From positions 2,565,501 to 2,629,500 of the forward strand of contig NZ_CP031455.1 of the NCBI RefSeq assembly GCF_003391135.1: DNA of 64,000 nucleotides. Direction: 5' to 3'. The DNA comes from Streptoverticillium olivoreticuli subsp. olivoreticuli. GTDB lineage: Bacteria > Actinomycetota > Actinomycetes > Streptomycetales > Streptomycetaceae. This document shows, piece after piece, positions 8,287-16,594 of this stretch (position 1 is the stretch's first letter; each line of letters starts with the position of its first letter). A model generated the notes under the pieces. That model made no database searches and was not told the DNA's origin. It saw only the letters and a program-made list of their open reading frames with translations. A program made the position numbers and the translations under genes.

Positions 8287-8700
8287 ATGAACACCACGGT
8301 CAGCTGCGAGCTGCACCTGCGCCTCGTCGTGTCGAGCGAATCCTCACTGCCTGTACCCGCAGGCCTGCGGTACGACACGGCCGATCCGTATGCAGTGCAC
8401 GCCACCTTCCACACCGGAGCCGAGGAGACGGTCGAGTGGGTCTTCGCCAGAGATCTGCTCGCCGAGGGGCTGCACCGGCCCACCGGCACCGGAGACGTCC
8501 GTGTCTGGCCGTCCCGCAGCCACGGTCAGGGCGTCGTCTGCATCGCCCTGAGCTCGCCCGAGGGCGAGGCCCTGCTGGAGGCCCCGGCCCGGGCCCTGGA
8601 GTCGTTCCTGAAGCGGACCGACGCCGCGGTGCCGCCGGGCACCGAGCACCGTCACTTCGACCTGGATACGGAGCTCTCGCACATCCTGGCCGAGAGCTGA
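8287..8700 (+). CDS. ssgB: sporulation-specific cell division protein SsgB
   Basis: 137 aa, the exact length I know for SsgB. The sequence (MNTTVSCELHLRLVV, DPYAVHATFHTGAEETVEW, GDVRVWPSRS, ALSSPEGEALLEAPARAL) is recognisable as the most conserved SsgA-like protein. In Streptomyces SsgB is recruited by SsgA and in turn positions FtsZ at sporulation septa, so it acts at the inner face of the membrane in aerial hyphae. The ATG at 8287 was chosen over an upstream in-frame ATG because it gives the family length. A strong terminator follows. Its presence is good evidence of a sporulating streptomycete. Confidence 0.97.
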   Translation: MNTTVSCELHLRLVVSSESSLPVPAGLRYDTADPYAVHATFHTGAEETVEWVFARDLLAEGLHRPTGTGDVRVWPSRSHGQGVVCIALSSPEGEALLEAPARALESFLKRTDAAVPPGTEHRHFDLDTELSHILAES

Positions 8701-8778
8701 GCCCGGGCCGGGGCTGACACCGGCGCGCCCGCCCACTCGGGGGGTCGGGTGCGCACCACCTCGCACAGTGCGGGCCGT

Positions 8779-8820
8779 ACGGCGCCGTCACCGCGGATCC
8801 ACCGCGGGCGACGGCGCCGT
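8779..8820 (+). terminator. hairpin downstream of ssgB
   Basis: An 11-bp outer stem (ACGGCGCCGTC and its complement) encloses an inner CCGCGG/CCGCGG stem. It lies 80 bases after the ssgB stop and is followed by GCGTTGTGG. Confidence 0.6.
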
Positions 8821-8902
8821 CGCGTTGTGGAGCCGCTAGAGTCGGTGCTCCCGATCGAACAAATGCCGCCCCAACCCCCGTCGGCCAGGGAGCGAACGAA
8901 CC

Positions 8903-9469
8903 GTGCTGATCAACCACGACACCCGGTGCGCGCTCGACGCCGTGGTCGACCTCGTGAACACCTCGACCGCGGGGCCCGGGGGCGGGCCGCCGGACGGTCT
9001 CGCCGATCCGGCCGCGCTGCGGCAGTTCGTCGAGCGCCACGACATCAGCGGTGTCGGCGCTCTCGGGGAGCGGGATCTCGTGGCCGTACGGGCGGTGCGG
9101 GACCGGTTCGCGCGGGCCTTCGCGGCCGGGGAGACGGCGGCGCTCGCGGAGCTGCTGAACGCCATGGTGGCCGAGGCCGGGACGACGCCCCGGCTGACGG
9201 ATCACGACGGCTACGACTGGCATGTGCACTACTTCGCGCCGGGGGCGTCCCTCGCCGAGCACCTCGCCGCGGACGGCGGGATGGCGCTGGCCTTCCTCGT
9301 GGTGGCGGGCGAGCGGGAGCGGCTGCGGCGCTGCGAGGCGCCGGACTGCGGGCGCGCCTTCGTGGACCTCTCCCGCAACCGCTCGCGCCGCTACTGCGAC
9401 GGGCGCACGTGCGGGAACCGGCTCCACGTCGCCGCGTACCGGGCCCGGCGCAAGGAGGCCACGGGCTGA
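8903..9469 (+). CDS. CGNR zinc-finger protein (ABATE domain), putative regulator
   Basis: 188 aa with a GTG start. An N-terminal ABATE-like helical domain (about 1-135, stress-related ligand-binding type) is followed by the C-terminal CGNR zinc finger: two Cys in RRCEAPDCGRAF, then RRYCDGRTCGNRLHVAAYRARR. The finger contains the diagnostic CGNR and four Cys for one zinc. Family members are thought to bind DNA as stress-responsive regulators, but a target is not evident here. The gene stands alone, 200 bp after ssgB and without an operon partner. Confidence 0.9.
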   Translation: MLINHDTRCALDAVVDLVNTSTAGPGGGPPDGLADPAALRQFVERHDISGVGALGERDLVAVRAVRDRFARAFAAGETAALAELLNAMVAEAGTTPRLTDHDGYDWHVHYFAPGASLAEHLAADGGMALAFLVVAGERERLRRCEAPDCGRAFVDLSRNRSRRYCDGRTCGNRLHVAAYRARRKEATG

Positions 9470-9641
9470 GGGAGCGCCCCTTCGGCAAGGGCGGCCGGCA
9501 GCCGGGAAAACGCGCCGGAATACGGATGCCGGAAATCGCGTGGAGAAATTCGGGAAAGGCGCGGGGGCGGCCCGGGATTCGGTCGCCCGGAGCATCCGTG
9601 ACTGACGGGGCGACAAGCGGGCGGCCGTCGGGGCGGGTTCG

Positions 9642-10100
9642 CTAAATTCCGTGCTTTTTCAGAATGGCCTCGATATCCGAGAAGTCCTCGGCTCCGCCGG
9701 CCTTCTTACCCTTGGCCTGAGGTCGGGTCGCGGTGCGTGCCGGATCCAGTGACGGAGCGGAGGCGCCGGGGGCCAGTGCCTCGCGGCTCGCGGCGGCGGC
9801 CGCGACCTTGCGCTCCTTGCGGCCGGCCTTGCCGCCCTCGGCTCCGCGCCGCTCCACCGCTCTGGTGATCATGAAGAGGACGGCCGAGAGCGCCAGCACG
9901 CCGAAGCCCAGCCAGACCCCGGGGTCGAAGACCAGGCCGGTGACCCATCGGAGGATCCCCGTCATGGCCAGGCCGACCGGGACGAGGGCGTACGCGGCTA
10001 TTCGGGCCGCGGCGAGGAAGCGCTTGCGGTAGGCCGTCAGCACCGCGATGCCCAGGCCGGCCGCGGACACCGCCGTGGCACAGATCGTCGAGGCGAGCAT
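9642..10100 (-). CDS. small membrane protein with charged C-terminal tail
   Basis: 152 aa from the ATG at 10100, supported by GGAGGAG at good spacing. Membrane segments lie around residues 1-25, 30-55 (AARIAAYALVPVGLAMTGILRW) and 60-85 (WLGFGVLALSAVLFMITRAV). A Lys/Ala-rich cytoplasmic tail follows, ending in DFSDIEAILKKHGI. The conserved acidic/amphipathic end looks like a protein-docking peptide. I recognise it as a conserved Streptomyces protein but not by function. It is divergent from the DsbA-like gene, with 190 bp between starts. Confidence 0.8.
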   Translation of the reverse strand: MLASTICATAVSAAGLGIAVLTAYRKRFLAAARIAAYALVPVGLAMTGILRWVTGLVFDPGVWLGFGVLALSAVLFMITRAVERRGAEGGKAGRKERKVAAAAASREALAPGASAPSLDPARTATRPQAKGKKAGGAEDFSDIEAILKKHGI

Positions 10101-10290
10101 CCTGCTCCTCCTGCTTCTCGTGCTGCGCGGGGGCTCCCCGGGCGGGGTGCCTCCTTCCATCCTGCACCGCGCCGCGCCGCACTGGCCACGATCGGCCGGG
10201 GGCCCGGGGAGATCTGGGGGTCATCTCGGGGGCGCGCTCCTCCCCAGGGCTGACGCGCCCCCGGGGCGCCGGGGCTGGGAGACTGACCCC

Positions 10291-10806
10291 ATGAGCGACA
10301 CCAACACCGGCACCACCGCGCGTGCCACCCTCGACGTCTGGTGCGAGTTGCAGTGCCCGGACTGCCGGACGGCCCTCACCGACCTGCGCGCCCTGCGCGA
10401 TCACTACGGCGACCGGCTGGACATCCGGCTGCGGCACTTCCCGCTGGAGAAGCACAAGCATTCCTACGCCGCCGCGCAGGCCGCCGAGGAGGCCGCCGAG
10501 CAGGGCAAGGCGTGGCCGTACGTCGAGGCGGTGCTGGCCCGTGTGGAGGAGCTGGCCGCCCGGGGCGAGGAGCTGCTCGTCGAGGTGGCCGGTGAGCTGG
10601 GGCTGGACGCCGACGAGGTGGACACGGCGCTGATCGACGGCCGCCATCTGCTGATCGTCGACGCGGACCAGGCGGAGGGGAAGGCGATCGGGGTCAAGGG
10701 CACTCCGACGTATGTGATCGGCGGGGAGCTGCTGGACGGTTCCAAGGACCAGACCGGTCTGCGGTCCCGCGTCGAGGCGATCGCGGACCGGCTGCTGGCG
10801 GGCTGA
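10291..10806 (+). CDS. DsbA-family thioredoxin-fold oxidoreductase
   Basis: 171 aa with GGGAG before the ATG. The redox motif is CPDC (WCELQCPDCRTAL, about residues 22-28). The inserted helical domain has the usual DsbA order, and the late cis-Pro loop reads VKGTPTYVIGG. There is no signal peptide or transmembrane segment, so unlike periplasmic DsbA it should be cytosolic. It could reduce or oxidise a small-molecule or protein partner. It converges with the tandem GNAT gene only 35 bp downstream. Confidence 0.88.
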   Translation: MSDTNTGTTARATLDVWCELQCPDCRTALTDLRALRDHYGDRLDIRLRHFPLEKHKHSYAAAQAAEEAAEQGKAWPYVEAVLARVEELAARGEELLVEVAGELGLDADEVDTALIDGRHLLIVDADQAEGKAIGVKGTPTYVIGGELLDGSKDQTGLRSRVEAIADRLLAG

Positions 10807-10841
10807 GATCCCGTTCCCCTCCCCCGGGCCGCCGCGACCGG

Positions 10842-11678
10842 CTACAGCAGTGGTTTGTAGAGGTGGTACTCCGTCGGCCGGTAGCCCAGGGACTCGTACA
10901 GGCGCAGGGCGGGTGTGTTGCCCGCGAAGACGTTGAGCCCGATCTGCGTGGCACCGGCGGCCAGCGACTCCGCCTCGGCGAGCAGCATCAGGGAGCGGCC
11001 GTGGCCGTGGCCGCGGTGCTCCTCGGCGACCTCGACGTCGTAGACGTAGGCGCCGGGCTCGTCGGGGCCGCGGTCGCGCAGGGCCACCCAGAGGGTGCCC
11101 ACGGCGGTGCCGTGGTGAGTGAGGACCTTCAGCAGCGCGTGGGTGGTGGCCAGGCCGTCGGGGAGCGCGCTGCGGTGGTCGGCCGCGGCCTTGGCGTGCG
11201 CCTCGTCGGCGGGCACGCCCCGGTCGATCCAGCTCCTGGCGTAGTCGGCCCGCGCGTGCTCGTCCCAGGCGGTGTACTCGTCCTCGGTCATGGGCCGCCC
11301 CTCGGTGCCCTCGGGCAGCCGGGGGGCGGTGGTGAGCGGTTTGGCCATGTTGCGGTTGCGTTCGACGTAGCCGAGCGCGCCCGCGAGTCCCAGGGCGACC
11401 TCCGCCTGCGCGTCCACGGAGAGCTCGACGCGGCCGCATCCCCAGCCGCGCAGCACCTCCTCGGCGGCGAGCGCGGCGACGGTGCCGCGGCCCCGGTGGC
11501 GGTCCCGCTCGTCGATCCCCAGCCGGACGATCCGGCCGACCTCGGGGCCGAACCGGTCGTCGGTGGCCAGGTCGATCCGGCCGACAGGTCTGCTGTTGAC
11601 GCAGACCTCGTACGAGCGGGACCGGCCGCCGGCGGCGGTGCGCTGTTCGGGTGCGGTGGGGCGCAGGGTGGTGGTCAC
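10842..11678 (-). CDS. GNAT acetyltransferase with two tandem domains
   Basis: 278 aa. Two acetyl-CoA binding signatures are present: DRHRGRGTVAALAAEEVL in the N-terminal half and EEHRGHGHGRSLMLLAEAES in the C-terminal half. The latter is followed by the usual NVFAGNTPALRLYESLGY. The C-terminal copy has the full Q/RxxGxG/A pattern and is probably the active one; the N-terminal copy is shorter and may be structural. Substrate unknown. The gene is alone, upstream of nothing co-directional nearby. Confidence 0.9.
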   Translation of the reverse strand: MTTTLRPTAPEQRTAAGGRSRSYEVCVNSRPVGRIDLATDDRFGPEVGRIVRLGIDERDRHRGRGTVAALAAEEVLRGWGCGRVELSVDAQAEVALGLAGALGYVERNRNMAKPLTTAPRLPEGTEGRPMTEDEYTAWDEHARADYARSWIDRGVPADEAHAKAAADHRSALPDGLATTHALLKVLTHHGTAVGTLWVALRDRGPDEPGAYVYDVEVAEEHRGHGHGRSLMLLAEAESLAAGATQIGLNVFAGNTPALRLYESLGYRPTEYHLYKPLL

Positions 11679-11718
11679 GGAAGTTTTCTACCTGCCGCGC
11701 GCCCGTACGTCACGGGCT

Positions 11719-12540
11719 TTACGGATCGATGTCCGCGGCCGACCGCTCCTCGAAGATCCGCGCGGCCTTGGCGGTCACGGGGCCCGGGGCGGCGGGCAGT
11801 TGGCGTCCGTCGACGGCGCGCACGGCCTGGACGTCGCGCAGGGTGGAGGTCAGGAAGATCTCTTCGGCGCGGTCCAGGACGTCTGCGGGCAGGGTGGTCT
11901 CGTGGGCGCCGGTCCACTCGACGACGAGGGCGCGGGTGATCCCGGCGAGGCAGCCGGAGGCGAGGGGCGGGGTGTGGAGTTCCCCGTCGAGGACGACGAA
12001 GACGTTGGATCCGGTGCCCTCGCAGAGCTCGTCGGCGGTGTTGGCGAAGAGGGCCTCGGTCGCGCCGTGTTCCCGGGCGCGGGCGAGGGCGACGACGTTC
12101 TCGGCGTACGAGGTGGACTTGAGCCCGGCGAGCGCGCCGCGTTCGTTGCGGGTCCAGGGGACGGTGACGGCGGTGGTGGTGTCGGGCCGCCGGGTGGTCG
12201 GGCCGAGGGCGACGACGAGGGTGGGGGCGGTGGCCTCGCGGTCGGAGCCTAGGGGGGCGAGGCCGCCGGTGTAGGTGATCCGGAGCCTGCCGAGCGGCAT
12301 GGGGTTGGCGTCGAGGACCGCCGCGCAGGCCCGGCGGACCTCGTCGAGGTCGGGTTCGGGCAGGCCGAGGCCGCGGGCGGAGGCGGCCAGCCTGGTGAGG
12401 TGGCGGGTCAGGGCGAAGGGGCGGCCGTGGACGGCCTTGAGCGTCTCGAAGACGCCGTCGCCGACCGTCAGCCCGTGGTCGAAGACCGAGACACGGGCGC
12501 CGTCCTCGTCGTGCAGGGAGCCGTTGAGCCAGATCGTCAC
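11719..12540 (-). CDS. pabC: aminodeoxychorismate lyase (class IV aminotransferase fold)
   Basis: 273 aa from a GTG that overlaps the pabB-like stop (GTGA). The fold-type IV PLP signature is visible: VFDHGLTVGDGVFETLK at the N-terminus, LKSTSYAENVVALARARE with the PLP lysine, and EGTGSNVFVV. As partner of the chorismate-binding enzyme it should convert 4-amino-4-deoxychorismate to p-aminobenzoate and pyruvate for folate synthesis. A D-amino-acid or branched-chain aminotransferase of the same fold is the alternative, but the overlap with pabB makes lyase function much more likely. Confidence 0.9.
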   Translation of the reverse strand: MTIWLNGSLHDEDGARVSVFDHGLTVGDGVFETLKAVHGRPFALTRHLTRLAASARGLGLPEPDLDEVRRACAAVLDANPMPLGRLRITYTGGLAPLGSDREATAPTLVVALGPTTRRPDTTTAVTVPWTRNERGALAGLKSTSYAENVVALARAREHGATEALFANTADELCEGTGSNVFVVLDGELHTPPLASGCLAGITRALVVEWTGAHETTLPADVLDRAEEIFLTSTLRDVQAVRAVDGRQLPAAPGPVTAKAARIFEERSAADIDP

Positions 12541-13592
12541 CGTTTCGTCCCTCCGAGCGGCTGGTGTGTGCCCGACGCTATCGCGAGCAGCCGGGACGCC
12601 TTGAGTTCCGTCTCGGCCCACTCCCGCTCGGGGTCCGACCCCCAGGTGATCCCGGCGCCGGTGCCGAAGCGCAGGGTGGGGCGGGTGGTGCGGTCGATCC
12701 AGAAGGTGCGGATGCCCACGGCGAGTTCGCCGGTGCCGCGGTCGGCGTCGACCCAGCCGACGCCGCCGCAGTAGGGGCCGCGGGGCGCGGTCTCCAGGGA
12801 CCGGATGACGTCCATGGCGCTGGCCTTGGGGGCGCCGGTGACCGAGCCGGGCGGGAAGGTACCCGCGAAGAGCTCCGCCCATCCGGCGCCGTCGGCGAGG
12901 GTGCCGCGGACGGTGGAGACGAGGTGGACGAGGCCGGGGTGGGGTTCGACCGCGCAGAGTGCGGGGACGGTCACGGAGCCGGTGGCGCAGACACGCCCGA
13001 GGTCGTTGCGGACGAGGTCCACGATCATGACGTTCTCGGCGTGGTCCTTCTCCAGGAGGTCCGCCGCGGTGCGGCCGGTGCCCTTGATCGGCCCGGATTC
13101 GACGGTGCGGCCGGTGCGGCGCAGATAGAGCTCCGGGGAGGCGGTCGCGACCTCCACGCCGTGGGCGGGCAGGCGGACGGTGCCCGCGTAGGGGGCGGGG
13201 TTGCCGTGGGCGAGGAGCGCGGTCAGGGCGTCGATGTCTGCGGGGGCGCCGTCGGCGGTGTCCGGCAGGGCCGCGCTCAGGACGCGGCAGAGGTTGGCCT
13301 GGTAGACCTCGCCGGCCGCGATGTGCTCGCGTATGCGGCGCACGCCCGCGACGTAGGCGGCCCGGTCCAGGGAGGACGTCCAGTCCTCGCGCGCGGGGCC
13401 GCGCCAGCGGCCGGGGGCCGCCGTGGGGGCGGGAGCGGGCCGTACGTCCCCGAAGCGGGCGCACAGCAGGCCTCCCTCGAAGTCCGCGACCACCGCCCAC
13501 CAGCCCGTGGAGTCCAGGGCTGCCGGATCGCGGGTGACATCGCGGAGATCGGTGGCGAGGAGGCCGCCGAAGCGGGCCATCGGGAGGGACAT
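12537..13592 (-). CDS. pabB: aminodeoxychorismate synthase component I-like (chorismate-binding)
   Basis: 351 aa from the ATG at 13592; a GTG at 13610 and an ATG at 13580 are also possible and none has a clear Shine-Dalgarno. The chorismate-binding domain is complete: SGPIKGTGR, where PIKGT carries the Lys typical of ADC synthases rather than the Ala of anthranilate synthases, DHAENVMIVDLVRNDLGRVC, FPPGSVTGAPK and GAGITWGSDPEREW. It adds ammonia (from a PabA partner not seen here) to chorismate. It forms a two-gene operon with pabC by a 4-nt overlap. There is no glutaminase domain. Confidence 0.88.
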   Translation of the reverse strand: MSLPMARFGGLLATDLRDVTRDPAALDSTGWWAVVADFEGGLLCARFGDVRPAPAPTAAPGRWRGPAREDWTSSLDRAAYVAGVRRIREHIAAGEVYQANLCRVLSAALPDTADGAPADIDALTALLAHGNPAPYAGTVRLPAHGVEVATASPELYLRRTGRTVESGPIKGTGRTAADLLEKDHAENVMIVDLVRNDLGRVCATGSVTVPALCAVEPHPGLVHLVSTVRGTLADGAGWAELFAGTFPPGSVTGAPKASAMDVIRSLETAPRGPYCGGVGWVDADRGTGELAVGIRTFWIDRTTRPTLRFGTGAGITWGSDPEREWAETELKASRLLAIASGTHQPLGGTKR

Positions 13593-13685
13593 CGGAGGGG
13601 AGCGGTGCACGTCAACGAGTCTATGGCGGGGCCGCGCCGGGCGGCCGGGACGGACAATCAGCGCAGCACGCTGGGGAAACGGAAT

Positions 13686-13713
13686 TTGAGCTGGCGCTGG
13701 AATCCGCTAGAGT
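13686..13713 (+). promoter_or_regulatory. promoter of the tRNA cluster
   Basis: TTGAGC (13686-13691), a 16-base spacer and TAGAGT (13708-13713) match the housekeeping consensus. It lies about 40 bases upstream of the first tRNA. Confidence 0.65.
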
Positions 13714-13755
13714 TCAACACGTCGCCGGGACGCGGAAGCGAACCGGACAGACACT

Positions 13756-13828
<73 letters not shown>

Positions 13829-13865
13829 CGCAGTCTGGGGGATCTTCCCGAACCCCCGCACTCCT

Positions 13866-13939
13866 GGTGGAGTGGCCGAGAGGCGAGGCAACGGCCTGCA
13901 AAGCCGTCTACACGGGTTCAAATCCCGTCTCCACCTCCA
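13866..13939 (+). tRNA. tRNA-Cys (anticodon GCA)
   Basis: Acceptor GGTGGAG/CTCCACC with discriminator T and encoded CCA. Anticodon stem ACGGC/GCCGT with loop CTGCAAA gives GCA. Second gene of the cluster. Confidence 0.95.
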
Positions 13940-13940
13940 A

Positions 13941-14015
13941 GGACGATTAGCTCAGCGGGAGAGCGCTTCCCTGACACGGAAGAGGTCACTGGTTCAATCC
14001 CAGTATCGTCCACCA
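13941..14015 (+). tRNA. tRNA-Val (anticodon GAC), gene 1 of 4
   Basis: Acceptor GGACGAT/ATCGTCC with discriminator A, anticodon stem CTTCC/GGAAG with loop CTGACAC (GAC). A CCA follows in the DNA, but its last base is also the first base of the downstream hairpin, and the sister copy has CCG there, so the CCA is probably fortuitous. Confidence 0.96.
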
Positions 14016-14035
14016 AGGTCCGCACGGACCTTCCC

Positions 14036-14107
14036 GCGCGATTAGCTCAGCGGGAGAGCGCTTCCCTGACACGGAAGAGGTCACTGGTTCAATCCCAGTA
14101 TCGCGCA
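14036..14107 (+). tRNA. tRNA-Val (anticodon GAC), gene 2 of 4
   Basis: Acceptor GCGCGAT/ATCGCGC, discriminator A, loop CTGACAC (GAC). CCA is not encoded. Body identical to gene 1; acceptor pairs 2 and 3 differ. Confidence 0.96.
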
Positions 14108-14121
14108 CGCAGCAACATCCC

Positions 14122-14193
14122 GGACGATTAGCTCAGCGGGAGAGCGCTTCCCTGACACGGAAGAGGTCACTGGTTCAATCCCAGTATCGTCCA
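14122..14193 (+). tRNA. tRNA-Val (anticodon GAC), gene 3 of 4
   Basis: Acceptor GGACGAT/ATCGTCC, discriminator A, anticodon GAC. The following bases are CCG, so CCA is not encoded. Confidence 0.96.
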
Positions 14194-14216
14194 CCGAGAT
14201 CCGCACGGATCTCCCC

Positions 14217-14288
14217 GCGCGATTAGCTCAGCGGGAGAGCGCTTCCCTGACACGGAAGAGGTCACTGGTTCAATCCCAGTATCGCGCA
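14217..14288 (+). tRNA. tRNA-Val (anticodon GAC), gene 4 of 4
   Basis: Acceptor GCGCGAT/ATCGCGC, discriminator A, anticodon GAC, no encoded CCA. Last gene of the cluster, followed within ten bases by a terminator. Confidence 0.96.
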
Positions 14289-14295
14289 CATGGAT

Positions 14296-14338
14296 CGGCC
14301 GGAGGCCGGGGCTTCGAGCTCCGGCCTCCGGCCGTTTT
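14296..14338 (+). terminator. intrinsic terminator of the tRNA cluster
   Basis: A long stem (CGGCCGGAGGCCGG with its near-perfect complement) is followed by GTTTTCC. A second, perfect 16-bp stem without T-tract (14371-14406, GACGGGCCGGGCACCT arm) follows and probably serves the converging small gene. Confidence 0.85.
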
Positions 14339-14492
14339 CCGTGCTGGTATTCAGCCGTGCCGGGACGCGCGACGGGCCGGGCACCTCCCCAGGTGCCCGG
14401 CCCGTCGTGCCGTCCGCCGTACCCCCGTCCCCACGGGGTTGATCAGCCGGTCCTGTCCCCGGCCCGGGCCGCTCTCCCGGGCCCGGGGCGCC

Positions 14493-14699
14493 TCAGCGCC
14501 CCAGCATTCCGGCCACGGACGACGCTTGGACGACGACGGCGTCCCAGCCGCCGAAGAGCACGGCGAGGAAACCCGCGAGGGGCAGCACCATGGCCGCCGC
14601 GACGAGGGGGTGGCGGGTGCCGGACGGGCGGGGGCCGAAGGCGTCGACGGCCCGCTGGGCGTGTGCCCGGATGACCGAACGTCCCGCGGATTGCGCCAT
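14493..14699 (-). CDS. small membrane protein
   Basis: 68 aa with GAGAGGA before the ATG. A basic N-terminus (SVIRAHAQRAVDAFG) precedes one clear hydrophobic helix (LVAAAMVLPLAGFLAVLFGG, about 32-51) and a second weaker one to the C-terminus. G/C-rich third positions support coding. I do not recognise its function. It converges on the tRNA cluster terminator. Confidence 0.65.
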   Translation of the reverse strand: MAQSAGRSVIRAHAQRAVDAFGPRPSGTRHPLVAAAMVLPLAGFLAVLFGGWDAVVVQASSVAGMLGR

Positions 14700-15304
14700 G
14701 GTCCTCTCCCGCCGTGCGATCCCGTCCCGCCGTTCACGCTTGCCGTGATCGACGAGCGGCGGGCGCTGACCTCGGGGGACGAGTGCGTCACCCGCCGCTC
14801 TTCCTCAAACACTAGGCGCGGGGTCCCGCGGGGGCGTCATGCCCTCGTACCGATTGCCGGGCCTCCCCGAGGATGACCGCGCGCCGGGCGGCTACTCCTC
14901 TGGTTGGAGACGGACGGGCCGGGTCCCCGGGTCTTCCCTGAGGGGGTGCCCGGGGCCCGTACGCCTGCCGGGGGCGTGACTTCGCTCACTTCGGGCGGGC
15001 CGCGCCGCCGGGTGATCTTCATCTTTTCCACTCCCCCGCCCGTGCCCGCTCCGCACGCCCCGGCCGGGTCCGCCATGCCCGCCGCGGCGTCGCCCCGCAG
15101 GCCGGCGGGCCGCCCAATCCCCCTTCTCCGGCTGCGGCTTGGGTGATCATGGCCGGCCCGGCCGTACGCAACCCGCTCCCCGGGCCCGGGCGTCGGGGAT
15201 CCCACGGGGCTCCGGCAAACCGGTCGCCGACGCATGCGCGGCCTATCAGCGCGGCCGCCCGGCAATCCGTAAGCTGGGCACGTCAGACGGACCGGGCAGC
15301 GGGG
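14700..15304. other. 605-bp region without a supported gene
   Basis: Open frames here (for example 14904-15146 on the plus strand) lack ribosome binding sites and coding-like composition. The stretch is GC-rich with short palindromes and should hold the divergent promoters of the small membrane protein and the kinase. I see no specific motif. Confidence 0.5.
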
Positions 15305-16570
15305 ATGAAGATGGCGATGATGCGGCTCCGGCGCGAGGACCCGCGTGTCGTCGGCTCGTTCCGGCTTCACCGCCGGCTGGGCGCAGGCGGCATGGGCGTG
15401 GTGTACCTCGGCTCCGACCGGCGCGGACAGCGGGTGGCGCTCAAGGTGATCAGGCCGGACCTGGCCGAGGACCAGGAGTTCCGGTCGCGGTTCGCGCGTG
15501 AGGTGCAGGCGGCCCGGCGGATCCGCGGCGGGTGCACGGCGCGGCTGGTGGCCGCCGATCTGGACGCGGACCGCCCGTGGTTCGCCACGCAGTACGTACC
15601 GGGGCCCTCCCTGCACGACAAGGTGAACGAGGAGGGGCCGCTGTCGGCGGCTCAGACCGCGTCCATCGGGGCGGCGTTGGCCGAAGGTCTGCTGGCCGTG
15701 CACGACGCGGGGGTGGTGCACCGCGACCTGAAGCCGTCGAACATCCTGCTGTCGCCCAAGGGCCCCCGCATCATCGACTTCGGCATCGCCTGGGCGACCG
15801 GGGCGAGCACGCTGACGCACGTCGGCACGGCGGTCGGCTCGCCGGGCTTCCTGGCGCCCGAGCAGGTGCGCGGTGCCGCCGTGACGCCCGCGACGGACGT
15901 CTTCGCGCTGGGCGCGACCCTCGCGTACGCCTCCACGGCGGACTCCCCGTTCGGCCAGGGCAGTTCGGAGGTCATGCTCTACCGCGTCGTGCACGAGGAG
16001 CCGCAGCTCATGGCCGTGCCGGACGCGTTGGCGCCGCTGGTGCACGCGTGTCTGGCCAAGGATCCCGAGGAGCGGCCGAGCACGCTCCAGCTGTCGTTGC
16101 GGCTGAAGGAGATCGCGGCGCGCGAGGCGCACGGGCTGCCGGACGGCAGACACCCGGCGGCGCGCCGGGAGCCCGAGCGGCCGGCGGGCCGGCGGGCCGC
16201 GGAGTACGCGGAGCAGCGCACCGAGCGGCGTGCGGTCCAGGCGCACACCCCGCGCCCGCAGCCGCCGCGCCAGTCGGGCCCGGCCCGGCCCGCGGTGCCG
16301 CGTCCGGCGCGGCCCGGCGGGGCGCACGGCGGGGCTCGTCCCGGTGTGCGGACGGGCTCCGGCGCCCGGCGGCCGGGGCCGGACCGGCGGCTGCTGCGGC
16401 AGCGCCTGACGGTCTTCGTCGTGGTGACGCTGCTGGTCGCGCTGGGCATCGCGGTGGCGCAGGGCTGTCAGGGCCCGGCGCACAGCATGGGCGGGCTCCC
16501 CCGGGTGCCCGTGGCGTCGCAGGGCCCGGCGGCGGCCGGTGACACGCCGTCGGCCCCGGACGGTTCCTGA
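15305..16570 (+). CDS. membrane-anchored Ser/Thr protein kinase (PknB-like)
   Basis: 421 aa from the ATG at 15305; ATG codons at 15311 and 15317 are close alternatives. The kinase domain spans about 13-285 with glycine loop LGAGGMGVVYLG, ATP lysine VALKVI (Lys47), catalytic HRDLKPSN (Asp141), IIDFG (Asp158) and APEQ, so it should be active. A Pro/Arg-rich juxtamembrane linker of about 80 residues leads to one transmembrane helix (LTVFVVVTLLVALGIAVAQ). The extracellular tail is only about 40 residues and has no PASTA or other sensor domain. It probably senses through partners or membrane state. Monocistronic. Confidence 0.93.
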   Translation: MKMAMMRLRREDPRVVGSFRLHRRLGAGGMGVVYLGSDRRGQRVALKVIRPDLAEDQEFRSRFAREVQAARRIRGGCTARLVAADLDADRPWFATQYVPGPSLHDKVNEEGPLSAAQTASIGAALAEGLLAVHDAGVVHRDLKPSNILLSPKGPRIIDFGIAWATGASTLTHVGTAVGSPGFLAPEQVRGAAVTPATDVFALGATLAYASTADSPFGQGSSEVMLYRVVHEEPQLMAVPDALAPLVHACLAKDPEERPSTLQLSLRLKEIAAREAHGLPDGRHPAARREPERPAGRRAAEYAEQRTERRAVQAHTPRPQPPRQSGPARPAVPRPARPGGAHGGARPGVRTGSGARRPGPDRRLLRQRLTVFVVVTLLVALGIAVAQGCQGPAHSMGGLPRVPVASQGPAAAGDTPSAPDGS

Positions 16571-16594
16571 CGTCACGTCGGGGGCCGCGGGGCG

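Larger units (their letters stand above)
13941..14302 (+). repeat. 181-bp tandem duplication of a two-tRNA-Val block
   Basis: The blocks 13941-14121 and 14122-14302 have identical layout: a tRNA with GGACGAT acceptor, a short hairpin, then a tRNA with GCGCGAT acceptor, each element offset by exactly 181 bp. The four tRNA bodies are identical apart from the acceptor stems, whereas the hairpin stems differ by two compensated base pairs. Confidence 0.85.

Noticed and set aside
14904..15146. 80-codon plus-strand ORF upstream of the kinase
   Set aside because: No ribosome binding site, and Pro/Ala/Arg composition consistent with chance.
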